A DNA stretch of 64,000 nucleotides from the IMG/VR virus record IMGVR_UViG_3300020473_000025, positions 1 through 64,000 of that record. One strand, 5' to 3'. The position numbers and the translations under genes were made by a program. Below, one piece after another: positions 43,542 through 52,183 of the stretch; the first letter of the stretch is position 1, and each line of letters starts with the position of its first letter. The DNA comes from a virus. Below the pieces are notes generated by a model. The model was not told the origin of the DNA. It made no database searches and saw only the letters and a program-made list of their open reading frames with translations.

Positions 43542-43955
43542 ATGGACAAGTTCAATATACATGGAATCTTTGAAGCCCTTTGCTTTAACCCGTCGTATGA
43601 AGAGGCAGCTGGTATCACGTATCATGTAGGCTTAATCATGGCGGCTAAAGAAACAACCTTTAGAGGTGCGGAGACGCTACGTAGCGTAGTACATGACGGG
43701 CCGTTAGATAGCGAATCAGTACCTAGCAAGGTTGAGCAGGGTTGGTTGCTTGAAAAGGATATGGTAGAGCAAATTTCAGTTGACGGTAAGCAAGGTTTTC
43801 AAAGTGCAACACCTAAAGGTCAGGCCGTTTGTAAAGTCTTAGATGTTGCTAAACACTTAAGTGAAATACGACCTATCGATGTTGTACGTGCGGTTAATAC
43901 CTATTTAAAAGAACCATCGTATGTATATACCCCTAATTTAAGTAAGGAATGTTAA
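43542..43955 (+). CDS. Unknown protein (137 aa)
   Basis: A GAGGAAGC site precedes the ATG. The 137-residue mixed alpha/beta protein contains a DGKQGFQSATPKGQAVCKVL segment (about 85-104) but no known motif. Its end runs into the start region of the next gene, so the two are co-translated. Confidence 0.65.
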   Translation: MDKFNIHGIFEALCFNPSYEEAAGITYHVGLIMAAKETTFRGAETLRSVVHDGPLDSESVPSKVEQGWLLEKDMVEQISVDGKQGFQSATPKGQAVCKVLDVAKHLSEIRPIDVVRAVNTYLKEPSYVYTPNLSKEC

Positions 43956-43957
43956 CG

Positions 43958-44773
43958 ATGGTTATCCCAGGTAAACTCTCTTTAAAGACACTAGCAGTTA
44001 TTGCCTCGGTGGAAGCTAAAGCTGAAAGTAAGTCTTTTTTTAATCGAATCCCTCAGTTCTTAGAACAGTTACGTGAAAAGGTTGCAAGTGACATCACTAT
44101 GACTAAAGGGGAAAGTCCTAGTGAACAGCTAAACCCGAAAGCATTCACTAAGATGCTTAAGGATGTTAACTACGCGACAATCTCAGAGCTTGCTGTCTTT
44201 AGACCAACCGGTATGCGTGGTGGTTATCAAGACTACGTAGAGATGCTGGCTGAGTTTCAAGAGCAGATTGGTGGAATTGAAGAGCGCTTACTTACACCAT
44301 TGAAACGTACCGTTGCTCAAATGCTGGTAGAGCCTAAACGTTTATCTCAGGCATTCCCGGTCAATTATAAAGTGGTTGACATAGAAAAACTTCAGAAGTT
44401 ATTTAACAAAGAAGTAGATCTTCAAGACTCAGGTGACAAGATTACCTATAGTGATGCAGTTAACCGCAATAAAGACTGGGAAGGTATTGTATCTACAGTA
44501 AACCTGTTAGATGATCAATATCAAAGAGAGCCTAATAGCGATATCTTAAAATCAGTAGGTGAGTTAACAGAACACATCAATCTGTTGATCCAGCGTATTG
44601 GCGATCAGCCTGACGTTTATGTAGTTAAAGGTACGACCTTATCTGCACTGGTAGATGCTACCTATCAAGCAGCTAAAGAAGTTGAACTCTACGCTGCACA
44701 TGGCTTTAACCTAGCCACTACCAAGAAAGCATTAGTTGACAGCTATCGTCAAGTTAAAGAAGCTATCGAATAA
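43958..44773 (+). CDS. Unknown helical protein (271 aa)
   Basis: Two ATGs compete. The one at 43949 overlaps the previous stop but is only a few bases from AAGGA (43944-43948); the one at 43958 is nine bases from it and is preferred. The protein is helical, with many Gln, Glu, Lys and Val, and no catalytic motif. Its size and style match the 361-aa gene upstream, and both could be internal virion proteins. Confidence 0.64.
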   Translation: MVIPGKLSLKTLAVIASVEAKAESKSFFNRIPQFLEQLREKVASDITMTKGESPSEQLNPKAFTKMLKDVNYATISELAVFRPTGMRGGYQDYVEMLAEFQEQIGGIEERLLTPLKRTVAQMLVEPKRLSQAFPVNYKVVDIEKLQKLFNKEVDLQDSGDKITYSDAVNRNKDWEGIVSTVNLLDDQYQREPNSDILKSVGELTEHINLLIQRIGDQPDVYVVKGTTLSALVDATYQAAKEVELYAAHGFNLATTKKALVDSYRQVKEAIE

Positions 44774-44780
44774 AGTACTG

Positions 44781-44815
44781 CACCTAGAGTCAGATGACTC
44801 TAGGTGTTATGCCGT
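44781..44815 (+). terminator. Hairpin terminator with TATGCCGT motif
   Basis: A perfect 12-bp stem with a 2-base spacer (44781-44792 / 44795-44806, CACCTAGAGTCA) is followed by TATGCCGT (44808-44815). The remaining gap to 45017 holds no convincing gene. Confidence 0.82.
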
Positions 44816-45016
44816 CGTGTAAATTTATACACCGGAACGAGTATAATATGACCTACCCTATGACATCACTAAACGCATTACCTGCTCAGACAAGCATCTA
44901 TGCCCATATGCCATAGTGTGGAAAAAGCCATTCAACGTAATTTCAACTATACATTATCTAATGGACTAAACTAACATGCCATCGTCTTAAACGAGAACAT
45001 TACTAAAGAGGTTAAC

Positions 45017-45475
45017 ATGAAAAATACATTTAAACCGATCCTTCAAGATCACAAACAAGTGAGTACTTTACTTTCGTCATTACCTAAAGGTGACGACAGT
45101 GATGCAATACATATCCAGGCCCTCAACCCTGAAGCAATGAACAGAGGTCCGCAAGATGTTGTTATTATTTGCGATGCAGTAGGTTACACAGATGCGTTGA
45201 TAAATGCATTTAAAGGTTTACATGGATTATTTACTCACCATGTTCCTCTCACCGCACGTGAAGTAATGAGTGAAATCAACAACACCGTTAATCCGGGTAA
45301 GTTGAACTTCACATTCCTACCTATTGATGCTAAGACCATCACCCAGCAGGAATTCATCGAAGCATTGCATGCTAAAGCCATTGATAGTCAGACCAAAGAT
45401 CTGCAGTTAGTAACTATCGATTACTTAAAACAATTAGACGAAAAAGATATGGCATTCATTTTCAAGAGTGCCTAA
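45017..45475 (+). CDS. Unknown protein (152 aa)
   Basis: An AAAGAGG site precedes the ATG. The 152-residue alpha/beta protein shows alternating strands and helices (DVVIICDAVGYTDALINAF, LQLVTIDYLKQL), compatible with a small Rossmann-like fold, but no nucleotide-binding loop is visible. The function is unknown. Confidence 0.66.
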   Translation: MKNTFKPILQDHKQVSTLLSSLPKGDDSDAIHIQALNPEAMNRGPQDVVIICDAVGYTDALINAFKGLHGLFTHHVPLTAREVMSEINNTVNPGKLNFTFLPIDAKTITQQEFIEALHAKAIDSQTKDLQLVTIDYLKQLDEKDMAFIFKSA

Positions 45476-45488
45476 TGGATGGGGTGGG

Positions 45489-45511
45489 GCGACCTGCCCT
45501 ATCTATGCCGT
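45489..45511 (+). terminator. Weak hairpin with TATGCCGT motif
   Basis: A short GGGC / GCCC stem is followed by TATGCCGT (45504-45511). The conserved tail, more than the stem, marks it as a transcription end. Confidence 0.55.
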
Positions 45512-45588
45512 AAAGGACACGCTATCAAAACTTACATGCTAGTGTTACTTTATGAAACCCTTTAACCTAAATTTCAAGGAGCTAATCT

Positions 45589-46200
45589 ATGCCTGTGATT
45601 ATAGAAGGCGGCGACGAAACATTCAGAGCCGTGGCCTATACTCCACCAAGCCCGTCCCTAACCGGGTTCTTATCTCAGCAACTAGATCAGTTCTCAGCTC
45701 AGATTCACCAAGGTGCACAACACTACGTTGATTTAGCACGCCAGACTTTTGACTCATTTAACAGTTCAGAAGCAATGCGTTTAGCTAAAGCGGTGCGACG
45801 TAAAGTAGACAGCCTGTGGACACGTGAGGGTATTTTTGCAATGACTGATATCGGTCAAATACAAAATGCCAACCTGACCATGCAGCGGTGGATTATGGCA
45901 GAGCCAACTATTCGTAACATGTACCATCAGCAGCGCTGTGAGGGCTTTGCTGATAGCTATATGGATATGCATCCAGGGGATGTAGGTGAGAACCATTACG
46001 ATTACCGCAGGGTGATGGACGGCTTGGTCGTAGAGCAAGAAGATGAGCTAGTAAGTGTCCAATACTTTGATGAGGTCCATGACGGTGACGAGCTTGATAT
46101 CGACGAGCAGGTAGCCATCTTACGTACTTGGGATAGTATCAAAAATGCTATTCACGAGAACAAAGAAGATCCTACCAGTCCCTTCAATGCGAGCCTGTAA
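45589..46200 (+). CDS. Unknown acidic protein (203 aa)
   Basis: A strong AAGGAG site precedes the ATG. A Pro/Ser-rich start leads into an amphipathic helical region with a QQRCEGFADSYMDM segment. The acidic C-terminal third is rich in Asp and Glu (about 140-185). No known domain is recognised. A UUCG-loop terminator follows directly. Confidence 0.66.
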   Translation: MPVIIEGGDETFRAVAYTPPSPSLTGFLSQQLDQFSAQIHQGAQHYVDLARQTFDSFNSSEAMRLAKAVRRKVDSLWTREGIFAMTDIGQIQNANLTMQRWIMAEPTIRNMYHQQRCEGFADSYMDMHPGDVGENHYDYRRVMDGLVVEQEDELVSVQYFDEVHDGDELDIDEQVAILRTWDSIKNAIHENKEDPTSPFNASL

Positions 46201-46210
46201 TAATAAATCT

Positions 46211-46238
46211 AAAGGTGGGCTTCGGTCCATCTTTTTTT
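46211..46238 (+). terminator. UUCG-tetraloop terminator
   Basis: A stem of about 10 bp (with G-T pairs) is closed by C-TTCG-G (46220-46225) and followed by seven T (46232-46238). Confidence 0.83.
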
Positions 46239-46254
46239 GTTAAGGATACTAGTA

Positions 46255-46656
46255 ATGTCACAAAAAGTCCTACCTACCCTTACGGTTGATGGCTTTGTAA
46301 AAACAGTCCCTCAAACGTGCGACTACCTGTTGGCTTATTTCTTTTTAAGTCAATACTCACAAAGCAATATGTATTATGGTAAAATATCATCACTAGCCTA
46401 CATTATACAAGAACACGGTCATGACGAGCAAACCATGCTGTTGCGTATTCAAAGTACATTAACAACATTGTTTAATCGTTACTTTGATTCAGTAGAAGCC
46501 TCTGCAAGTATAGACAGAGATAAGGATAACGCTGCGCAGTATGAGATTATAACGAATCTAAATGTACGGCGTGGTAATGTTAGTTATAGCGTAGGGCGAC
46601 AAGTTAGTCTAATTAACTCTGTAGTGCAGAAAATCGTGGAATTAAATAATGGATAA
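46255..46656 (+). CDS. Unknown protein (133 aa)
   Basis: The frame opens at a TTG inside the terminator; the ATG at 46255 follows AAGGA and is the likely start. The protein begins with a strand (VLPTLTVDGF), has a Tyr/Ser/Gln-rich helical middle, and ends with strands (NVSYSVGRQV). Its last 8 bases overlap the next gene. Confidence 0.62.
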   Translation: MSQKVLPTLTVDGFVKTVPQTCDYLLAYFFLSQYSQSNMYYGKISSLAYIIQEHGHDEQTMLLRIQSTLTTLFNRYFDSVEASASIDRDKDNAAQYEIITNLNVRRGNVSYSVGRQVSLINSVVQKIVELNNG

Positions 46657-47218
46657 TTCAAAATCAAAACAGCAAGAGATTAATGACAATATCTTGCTAA
46701 ACAGTCATGTACGTGATGCCATGAAGGTGTTGAACGAAGCGGTGGAAGAACACCCTACTATTGAGTTGGATTTGTTTGTTCGTACTTTCTTACCCGCCAT
46801 AGGTCAAGAGCACGATGAAGCGTTAAACATGGGGCCGTGGTTAACAGTAGCAAAAGGCCCTTACAATCCAGTTGATGTTGTTAGTAACGGGCAAGTGGTC
46901 TTTACTGTACCACCGTTATTAAATCGCCGACACACCCGTATCAACGAGCGTAGTCAAGATTCATTAACTACCCTTGCTGTTGTAGCTCAACAGAAATCAG
47001 ATGCTCACCCACTTATGGGTCAAACTTATCTACGAAATGGTCTGATGAACTACGTAGGTAAAACACGTGTTAATCCTAACGCATTGGCAGAGTGGAATCG
47101 TGTATTGACTAAATATGGTTACGAGCCAATAGAAACAGAAGCCGTGCCTGAATCAGTCAAACCCGCCTCTGTATCAACTGCATCTCTGTACGACCCTGAT
47201 GATGTGGATGAATTATAA
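46649..47218 (+). CDS. Unknown protein (189 aa)
   Basis: It starts by overlapping the previous stop (translational coupling). The 189-residue protein has an acidic helical N-terminus, a middle with VVFTVPPLLNRRHTR, and a disordered Pro/Ser/Val-rich C-terminus ending in DPDDVDEL. It lies immediately ahead of the SbcD-like gene in the same operon. A DNA-metabolism accessory role is possible but unproven. Confidence 0.65.
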   Translation: MDNSKSKQQEINDNILLNSHVRDAMKVLNEAVEEHPTIELDLFVRTFLPAIGQEHDEALNMGPWLTVAKGPYNPVDVVSNGQVVFTVPPLLNRRHTRINERSQDSLTTLAVVAQQKSDAHPLMGQTYLRNGLMNYVGKTRVNPNALAEWNRVLTKYGYEPIETEAVPESVKPASVSTASLYDPDDVDEL

Positions 47219-47231
47219 GGATGTATAGCCT

Positions 47232-48377
47232 ATGCGTAGCAAAGGTAAACACTTAGAGATAGCTTGTCTGTCTGATATACACCTAGGGCATGGTTTAGTC
47301 CCTACCAGCGATATTATCAATCGACTGTATAAAGCATTACCTAACAATACTGAGTCTGATAAACTAGACATTATATTCCTTGCAGGTGATGTTTTTGATA
47401 AACTGTTATTTCTACCTGACGCACCAGTATTAGATATTCAGATTTGGATAGCCGATTTGTTTGAGTTGTGTCATCGTCACAACATCGCACTTCGGGTATT
47501 AGAAGGCACGCCTAGTCACGACCGTGGGCAGGGTAAGCAGTTTGAAATGATTTACTTGACGGTAGGGTATGATAGGGATGATAAGTTCGTTGACTTTAAA
47601 TACATTCCTACATTGTCTATTGAATACATTGAGTTATTAGATATCAATGTACTCTACGTGCCAGATGAGTGGGACCACGACCCTGATATAACTTGGGAGT
47701 CAGTAAAGAACTTGCTGAAAGATCAAGGGTTAGAGCAAGTAGACTTTGCAGTCATGCATGGTAACTTCGAGTATCATCTACCTGACCATCTTAAAATACC
47801 CTGCCATCAGTCAGAACGTTATCTAGAAGTTGTTAAACATTATATCTTTATAGGTCACTTTCATACACACAGCGTGTATGATCGCATCATTACACAGGGG
47901 TCGTTTGATCGACTAGGGCATGGTGAAGAAGAACCTAAAGGTCACGTGAGGGTCAGGGTTAGCGAAGACGGCAATCACGATCGTGTTGAGTTTAGAATCA
48001 ATCATGATGCCACCATGTTTGTTACTATAGATGCAACCGGCATGGATGCAGCTGCGGTAATTAACAAAATCAAAGCACAGGACAACCTACCTAAGGGTAG
48101 TCACGTGCGTATTCAATGTACTAACGATGGTGATGTTAAAAACGCCATTAGTACACTTAGGGAACATTTTCCACACTACACAATGAAACTAAAAGTTGTC
48201 AGTGAGGAGAAAGTCGTTAACAGTGACGTTACAGGGTTAACCGCTAAGTATGAAGCGGTGGAAATATCATCTTCTAACGTCACTAAACTATTAGAAGAAA
48301 AATGCATAACCATGGGGTTAGATACTAACCGTATCGAACAGGTTAAAGCATTATTAGATAGAGTACAAGCCCAATGA
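47232..48377 (+). CDS. SbcD/Mre11-type metallophosphoesterase nuclease
   Basis: The five metal-binding blocks of calcineurin-like phosphoesterases can be read in order: SDIHLGH (14-20), AGDVFD (about 52-57), EGTPSHD in place of GNHD, MHGNF, and GHFHTHS. The best family match is Mre11/SbcD, double-strand-break end-processing nucleases used in recombination. The His and Asp ligands are present. No SbcC/Rad50-like ATPase follows, so the partner may be elsewhere or absent. The C-terminal region (about 260-381) is unlike the core and may bind a partner. The stop overlaps the next ATG (ATGA). Confidence 0.82.
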   Translation: MRSKGKHLEIACLSDIHLGHGLVPTSDIINRLYKALPNNTESDKLDIIFLAGDVFDKLLFLPDAPVLDIQIWIADLFELCHRHNIALRVLEGTPSHDRGQGKQFEMIYLTVGYDRDDKFVDFKYIPTLSIEYIELLDINVLYVPDEWDHDPDITWESVKNLLKDQGLEQVDFAVMHGNFEYHLPDHLKIPCHQSERYLEVVKHYIFIGHFHTHSVYDRIITQGSFDRLGHGEEEPKGHVRVRVSEDGNHDRVEFRINHDATMFVTIDATGMDAAAVINKIKAQDNLPKGSHVRIQCTNDGDVKNAISTLREHFPHYTMKLKVVSEEKVVNSDVTGLTAKYEAVEISSSNVTKLLEEKCITMGLDTNRIEQVKALLDRVQAQ

Positions 48378-48913
48378 AACCAGAAACAAGATTAAAAATA
48401 GCCCTTCACCATACTATCATTACGTGTTCTAATTTCAAAGACAAAGATATTGATAAAATCCTTATCATGTTATCGAATTGGGACCTTGAAGTGGGTAAAC
48501 CGGTAGGTGGTGTTTACAGTAAAGTAGATGTCCTTTTCCAAAAGACATTCCCAACCCCTGACTCACTTGTTGAGTTTATGGTGTCGGTAGAATACGGATA
48601 CATTAACCAGCACAATCTAAATCACTACAGAAACATCATTGAGTTCTTAATGAGAACGTATGGTGAGTCTTTAGAAAGCATGACTGAAGTCAAAACGTTT
48701 CTTAAAGCCATTGAGCGTAAAGCAGAAGGGCCAAAAGAAAACTATTGCTGGGATAGTAAAACAATATTACTGGATAAACCTGCTTATAAAAGCGAGATAG
48801 GGTGGTTGTTGTTAGGACCTGGATTTAAATTGCGTCAGGGTCAACTATCTAAAGAAGCAATGCACGCGCGTATAGATGCGTTGCTAGGAGAAAACAATGG
48901 ATCTAACACGTGA
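48374..48913 (+). CDS. Unknown protein (179 aa)
   Basis: It is coupled to the phosphoesterase by an ATGA overlap, so it is probably made in similar amounts and may act with it. The 179-residue helical protein has many Lys residues and a C-terminal WLLLGPGFKLRQGQL segment. It overlaps the next gene by 17 bases. No domain is recognised. Confidence 0.66.
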   Translation: MKPETRLKIALHHTIITCSNFKDKDIDKILIMLSNWDLEVGKPVGGVYSKVDVLFQKTFPTPDSLVEFMVSVEYGYINQHNLNHYRNIIEFLMRTYGESLESMTEVKTFLKAIERKAEGPKENYCWDSKTILLDKPAYKSEIGWLLLGPGFKLRQGQLSKEAMHARIDALLGENNGSNT

Positions 48914-49697
48914 GTTAGGTGAGTATGGTATTAACATAGGTACGTCAGTTGCTTTAGAAGAAGGGTTCAGTCAATTAGAGACGTTCCCTAAAACCTTTTG
49001 GGTAAACATACGTACCTTGCTCAGAAACACCTACGGTGCTATCAGCGATAACGTGGGTATTAGCGACATTGCTTTAATTGAAGCGATGTATGAAGAAATG
49101 GAAGGATTGGAAGCTGCTATTGTTGCATTGAGTAAGGAACAGACCTCTGTGATATTCTACCATACCTCACACGCGACAATAGATAAACAGTTTCCTAAAG
49201 CTCAGCTTAAGAAGTTAAAGACACCTGGACAGTTACAGTATCGTGTTATAGAACGTTCAGTGTGTAAGAAACTTCTTTCACAAAACACTAACATCCGCCA
49301 GTTTGACGTTGCTGTAAGAGGTGACAGTTCAACAGCCATGATGTTAAGTCATTACCCTATCGACTTGTTATCCCACACTTACTTTGATCGCCTAAGTCTT
49401 ATAGAGAGCCACACAGGTGCGATAAAGAAAAAGGACAAATGGAATACCAAGTTGACCGGGGGTAAGCAGTTAACTCACATGCCTTTCAACAGCATGACCT
49501 TACAGGTGTATGGGGATGGTGCAACTAATTTTAATACCATGCCCCACCGTATTAAAGTCACGCTTAATGAGTTAGCTAAGGAGAAACGCTGGCACGCGTT
49601 AACGACCAAAGATAAAATGCTGTATGATATCAACACCTTAACGGATAAGATAGCAGCCAGTTTTTACAAGCAACTGCTGGCTGTGAGTGTCAGATAA
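48897..49697 (+). CDS. Unknown protein (266 aa), DNA-metabolism context
   Basis: A TAGGAG site lies within the end of the previous gene. The 266 residues have an acidic N-terminal half and a basic C-terminal half rich in Lys and Thr, and are mixed alpha/beta. The gene sits between the SbcD-like nuclease and the SSB-like gene, so a recombination or repair function is plausible by context only. Confidence 0.66.
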   Translation: MDLTRELGEYGINIGTSVALEEGFSQLETFPKTFWVNIRTLLRNTYGAISDNVGISDIALIEAMYEEMEGLEAAIVALSKEQTSVIFYHTSHATIDKQFPKAQLKKLKTPGQLQYRVIERSVCKKLLSQNTNIRQFDVAVRGDSSTAMMLSHYPIDLLSHTYFDRLSLIESHTGAIKKKDKWNTKLTGGKQLTHMPFNSMTLQVYGDGATNFNTMPHRIKVTLNELAKEKRWHALTTKDKMLYDINTLTDKIAASFYKQLLAVSVR

Positions 49698-49750
49698 TAC
49701 ATAGACCAGCAATAACATGAAGACAAATTAGCCCATAAAGGAACCCTCTA

Positions 49751-50452
49751 ATGGCCGATAATAACTTTCGCCGTCCACCTCGCAAGAAGAATGTGTTGGA
49801 CGAGACAAAACTACGCCTTAGCGCTGATCCCGTATCTGGCTCTAAGCGTCGCCCTTCTCTTGCGTTTAGTGTGGTAAAGAACAACCCACGCATTGACATC
49901 TATACCAATGTAGAGGGTGATAAGAACAACGGTAACATCCGTGCAGCAATGGACGCGCCAGTATTCTTTGCTCTAATTGGATTGGTTGAAAAGGCCATTG
50001 AATCAGAGCCAGGTCAGCGTTTTGTAATTCAAAACAAGAACTATAAATGGTTTGGTCAAGGTAAGAAATCTGATACACCGATCAACCTGAGTGATACCTT
50101 AGTAGGTAAGGATGCTGAAGGTCGTATCTTTATCAGCGTTATTGATAAAGAAGATAATAGCCGTCCTAAGATTAAGTTTATCTTTAGTTCAGGCTACTGG
50201 CATGATTTATTCCATGGTGATGGTTCACCATTTAGCGAAGCGGAAGATAGCGTACTGTGTGCTAAGGCATTTGCTGAAATGCTTAAAGGCCTAGTACCGT
50301 TAGTTATGGCTAACGAATATACTCCACCACCACCTCGCGATCAACAAGGTGGATCTGGTTATGGCGGCGGCAATAAAGGCGGCGGTAATAACTACAACGG
50401 TGGTGGTCAGTCTTCGTCGCCAACCATTGACTTTGATGATGATATCTTTTAA
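49751..50452 (+). CDS. Single-stranded DNA-binding protein-like (233 aa)
   Basis: A basic start (RRPPRKKN) leads into a beta-rich core (about 35-180) compatible with an OB-type fold. A Gly/Asn/Tyr-rich linker (about 200-220) and an acidic, hydrophobic-ended tip DFDDDIF follow. A Gly-rich linker with an acidic C-terminal tip ending in Phe is the hallmark of SSB proteins, where the tip recruits replication and repair partners. I did not recognise the OB core motif directly, so the call rests on architecture and on the neighbouring SbcD-like gene. It has an AAAGGAAC ribosome site, and a hairpin terminator follows. Confidence 0.72.
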   Translation: MADNNFRRPPRKKNVLDETKLRLSADPVSGSKRRPSLAFSVVKNNPRIDIYTNVEGDKNNGNIRAAMDAPVFFALIGLVEKAIESEPGQRFVIQNKNYKWFGQGKKSDTPINLSDTLVGKDAEGRIFISVIDKEDNSRPKIKFIFSSGYWHDLFHGDGSPFSEAEDSVLCAKAFAEMLKGLVPLVMANEYTPPPPRDQQGGSGYGGGNKGGGNNYNGGGQSSSPTIDFDDDIF

Positions 50453-50471
50453 TCATCACGGTTAATTATTT

Positions 50472-50497
50472 AAAAGGTAGGCGCTGGCCTACCTTTT
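50472..50497 (+). terminator. Hairpin terminator after the SSB-like gene
   Basis: A perfect 11-bp stem (AAAAGGTAGGC / GCCTACCTTTT) with a 4-base loop is followed by TATGCCC, a variant of the recurrent tail. Confidence 0.8.
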
Positions 50498-50529
50498 ATG
50501 CCCACCAGTGTATGCCAAACAACTTAACA

Positions 50530-50539
50530 CCTACATTAT
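50530..50539 (+). promoter_or_regulatory. Early promoter motif CCTACATTAT
   Basis: ACACCTACATTAT (TACATTAT at 50532-50539) is 40 bases ahead of the gene at 50579. Confidence 0.75.
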
Positions 50540-50578
50540 TTAATCGAACCTTTCCCCTAACGATCAAAAGAGGTATAT

Positions 50579-52141
50579 ATGAAAATCACTATTGCACAGC
50601 GCAAGCCAAACGGAATAGCGTCTGTACTGACTAGCCATGGTGATCGTAGTCATGAGTGGGTGTTAAGCCCGTATGAGCGTACGTCCTTTCAAAACCCTGA
50701 TAACATTTTCAACAATGCCAATGCGTACTTAGAAAAACTAGATAAAGAAACGCAGCATCGCATTTGGTCAATCTATGACGATATCTATTTAGCATTTGAA
50801 GAGATAGAAAACATAGATGTACTTCAAGAAACAGTAACGGAACTTGTAAACCGGTTATACTCATTTATTGACGTAGATGCACTGCGTTTATGGTGTAATC
50901 TCTACGGTGTGTATAACATGCCGCCTGATCTACAAGATACATATAGCGAGGGCTTTACACGAGAGCTTACCTATTTAAGAAGTGACTATAAAGGTCTATT
51001 ATTCTTAACTACTGCATTGCGTTACATGGTGCCTATTTGGGGTGAATACATTAAACGTAATAAGGCAGAGATAGGTACAGCATATAAAGAATACATGGCA
51101 ACAGCGTTAATAGGTCAGTCTGATTTATACGAGACCCCTGAGATTGCACGACTAATCGAATACATCGAAGCACGTATTGGCAATCAAGATACATTGAAAC
51201 CTACTACCATACATGGCGGTCTAGGTAGTGTGCAGCAGACAGATTGGTTATTGTCACGTACGCTATTAGGTCGTATCGCTGTAGCAGAAACGGATAAACC
51301 CGATGGGTCTATCATCTCTACTATCTATAACGTTATTACCAATCTCATTGAAAATATGGATAAGACGTTTGGTTCAGGTGGGATGATATTAGACATAGAT
51401 CGTTATCGACCTAAGCGTGGTGAGGAGCGCGAGGATAATGATTCAGTTGCAGAGAACCTGCAAGTATCGCAGCGTGTATCGGATGTACATCCTATCATAG
51501 CCGAGACCTATGTATCCAAGTACGTGGACATGGCTAAGGAGCTGTCTCCGACAGTACCGATACGACTAGTAAAAGAATGTGTAGTACGGTTAACCAAGGC
51601 GGACGATTTAGACATTGAACCGTTCAGAGTTAACCTGGTGGCGATAATTGCTTCAGAGGCGGTTTCCATACGTTCTCTGCATTCACTACACCACCCGGAG
51701 TTATTGCGACTAATAGGTGTTGCACAGGCTATATTGATCCATCATGGATTTGATGATCTAGCCCATGTGTTAACAGCCCGTTGCCAGCCGCAAGATCCAA
51801 CCATCATTAAGGGTGATGCGTATAGTAACAATACGCGTTCACGACTTACTAAAGACAATGTAGATGCCTTGATGAGACTTTATCCACATTACAAGTTAAA
51901 GACTCGTCCAGGTGAGCGTAAGAAAACAGATTGCGAGGGTGTTGAATTTATAGAGGGATTCAATAAACATACCCAAGCGTATGATTGGTTTTACAATTCA
52001 CCTGACACATTACTACAAAAGTCTACCCCGCCAGCAGTAAATGGCAAACCGTTATTGATCTCTACAGATATTAGAAACCAACTGGCTAGTATGCTTCTAA
52101 CGTTCTTAGATCACACGGCACAGTCTGAGCAGACTGTTTAA
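50579..52141 (+). CDS. Probable fifth subunit of the non-virion RNAP (phiKZ gp68-like)
   Basis: The 520-residue helical protein has no motif I can name. Its place and length fit phiKZ gp68, the extra, sigma-like or promoter-recognising subunit of the non-virion RNAP. It stands first in a block followed by gp69-, gp70-, gp71-73- (beta C), gp74- (beta' C) and gp75-like genes, all recognised here by order, two of them also by motif. It follows an early promoter and AAGAGG. If correct, all but the beta N-terminal subunit of this RNAP lie in this window. The identification is inference from synteny. Confidence 0.62.
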   Translation: MKITIAQRKPNGIASVLTSHGDRSHEWVLSPYERTSFQNPDNIFNNANAYLEKLDKETQHRIWSIYDDIYLAFEEIENIDVLQETVTELVNRLYSFIDVDALRLWCNLYGVYNMPPDLQDTYSEGFTRELTYLRSDYKGLLFLTTALRYMVPIWGEYIKRNKAEIGTAYKEYMATALIGQSDLYETPEIARLIEYIEARIGNQDTLKPTTIHGGLGSVQQTDWLLSRTLLGRIAVAETDKPDGSIISTIYNVITNLIENMDKTFGSGGMILDIDRYRPKRGEEREDNDSVAENLQVSQRVSDVHPIIAETYVSKYVDMAKELSPTVPIRLVKECVVRLTKADDLDIEPFRVNLVAIIASEAVSIRSLHSLHHPELLRLIGVAQAILIHHGFDDLAHVLTARCQPQDPTIIKGDAYSNNTRSRLTKDNVDALMRLYPHYKLKTRPGERKKTDCEGVEFIEGFNKHTQAYDWFYNSPDTLLQKSTPPAVNGKPLLISTDIRNQLASMLLTFLDHTAQSEQTV

Positions 52142-52183
52142 ACCCCCTTTTAAAAAATAACTACGTAAATAGGAAGTGCGAAA

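Noticed and set aside
44848-44916. 22-codon frame in the gap before 45017
   Set aside because: It has no ribosome site or recognisable features; the gap otherwise shows nothing I can support.
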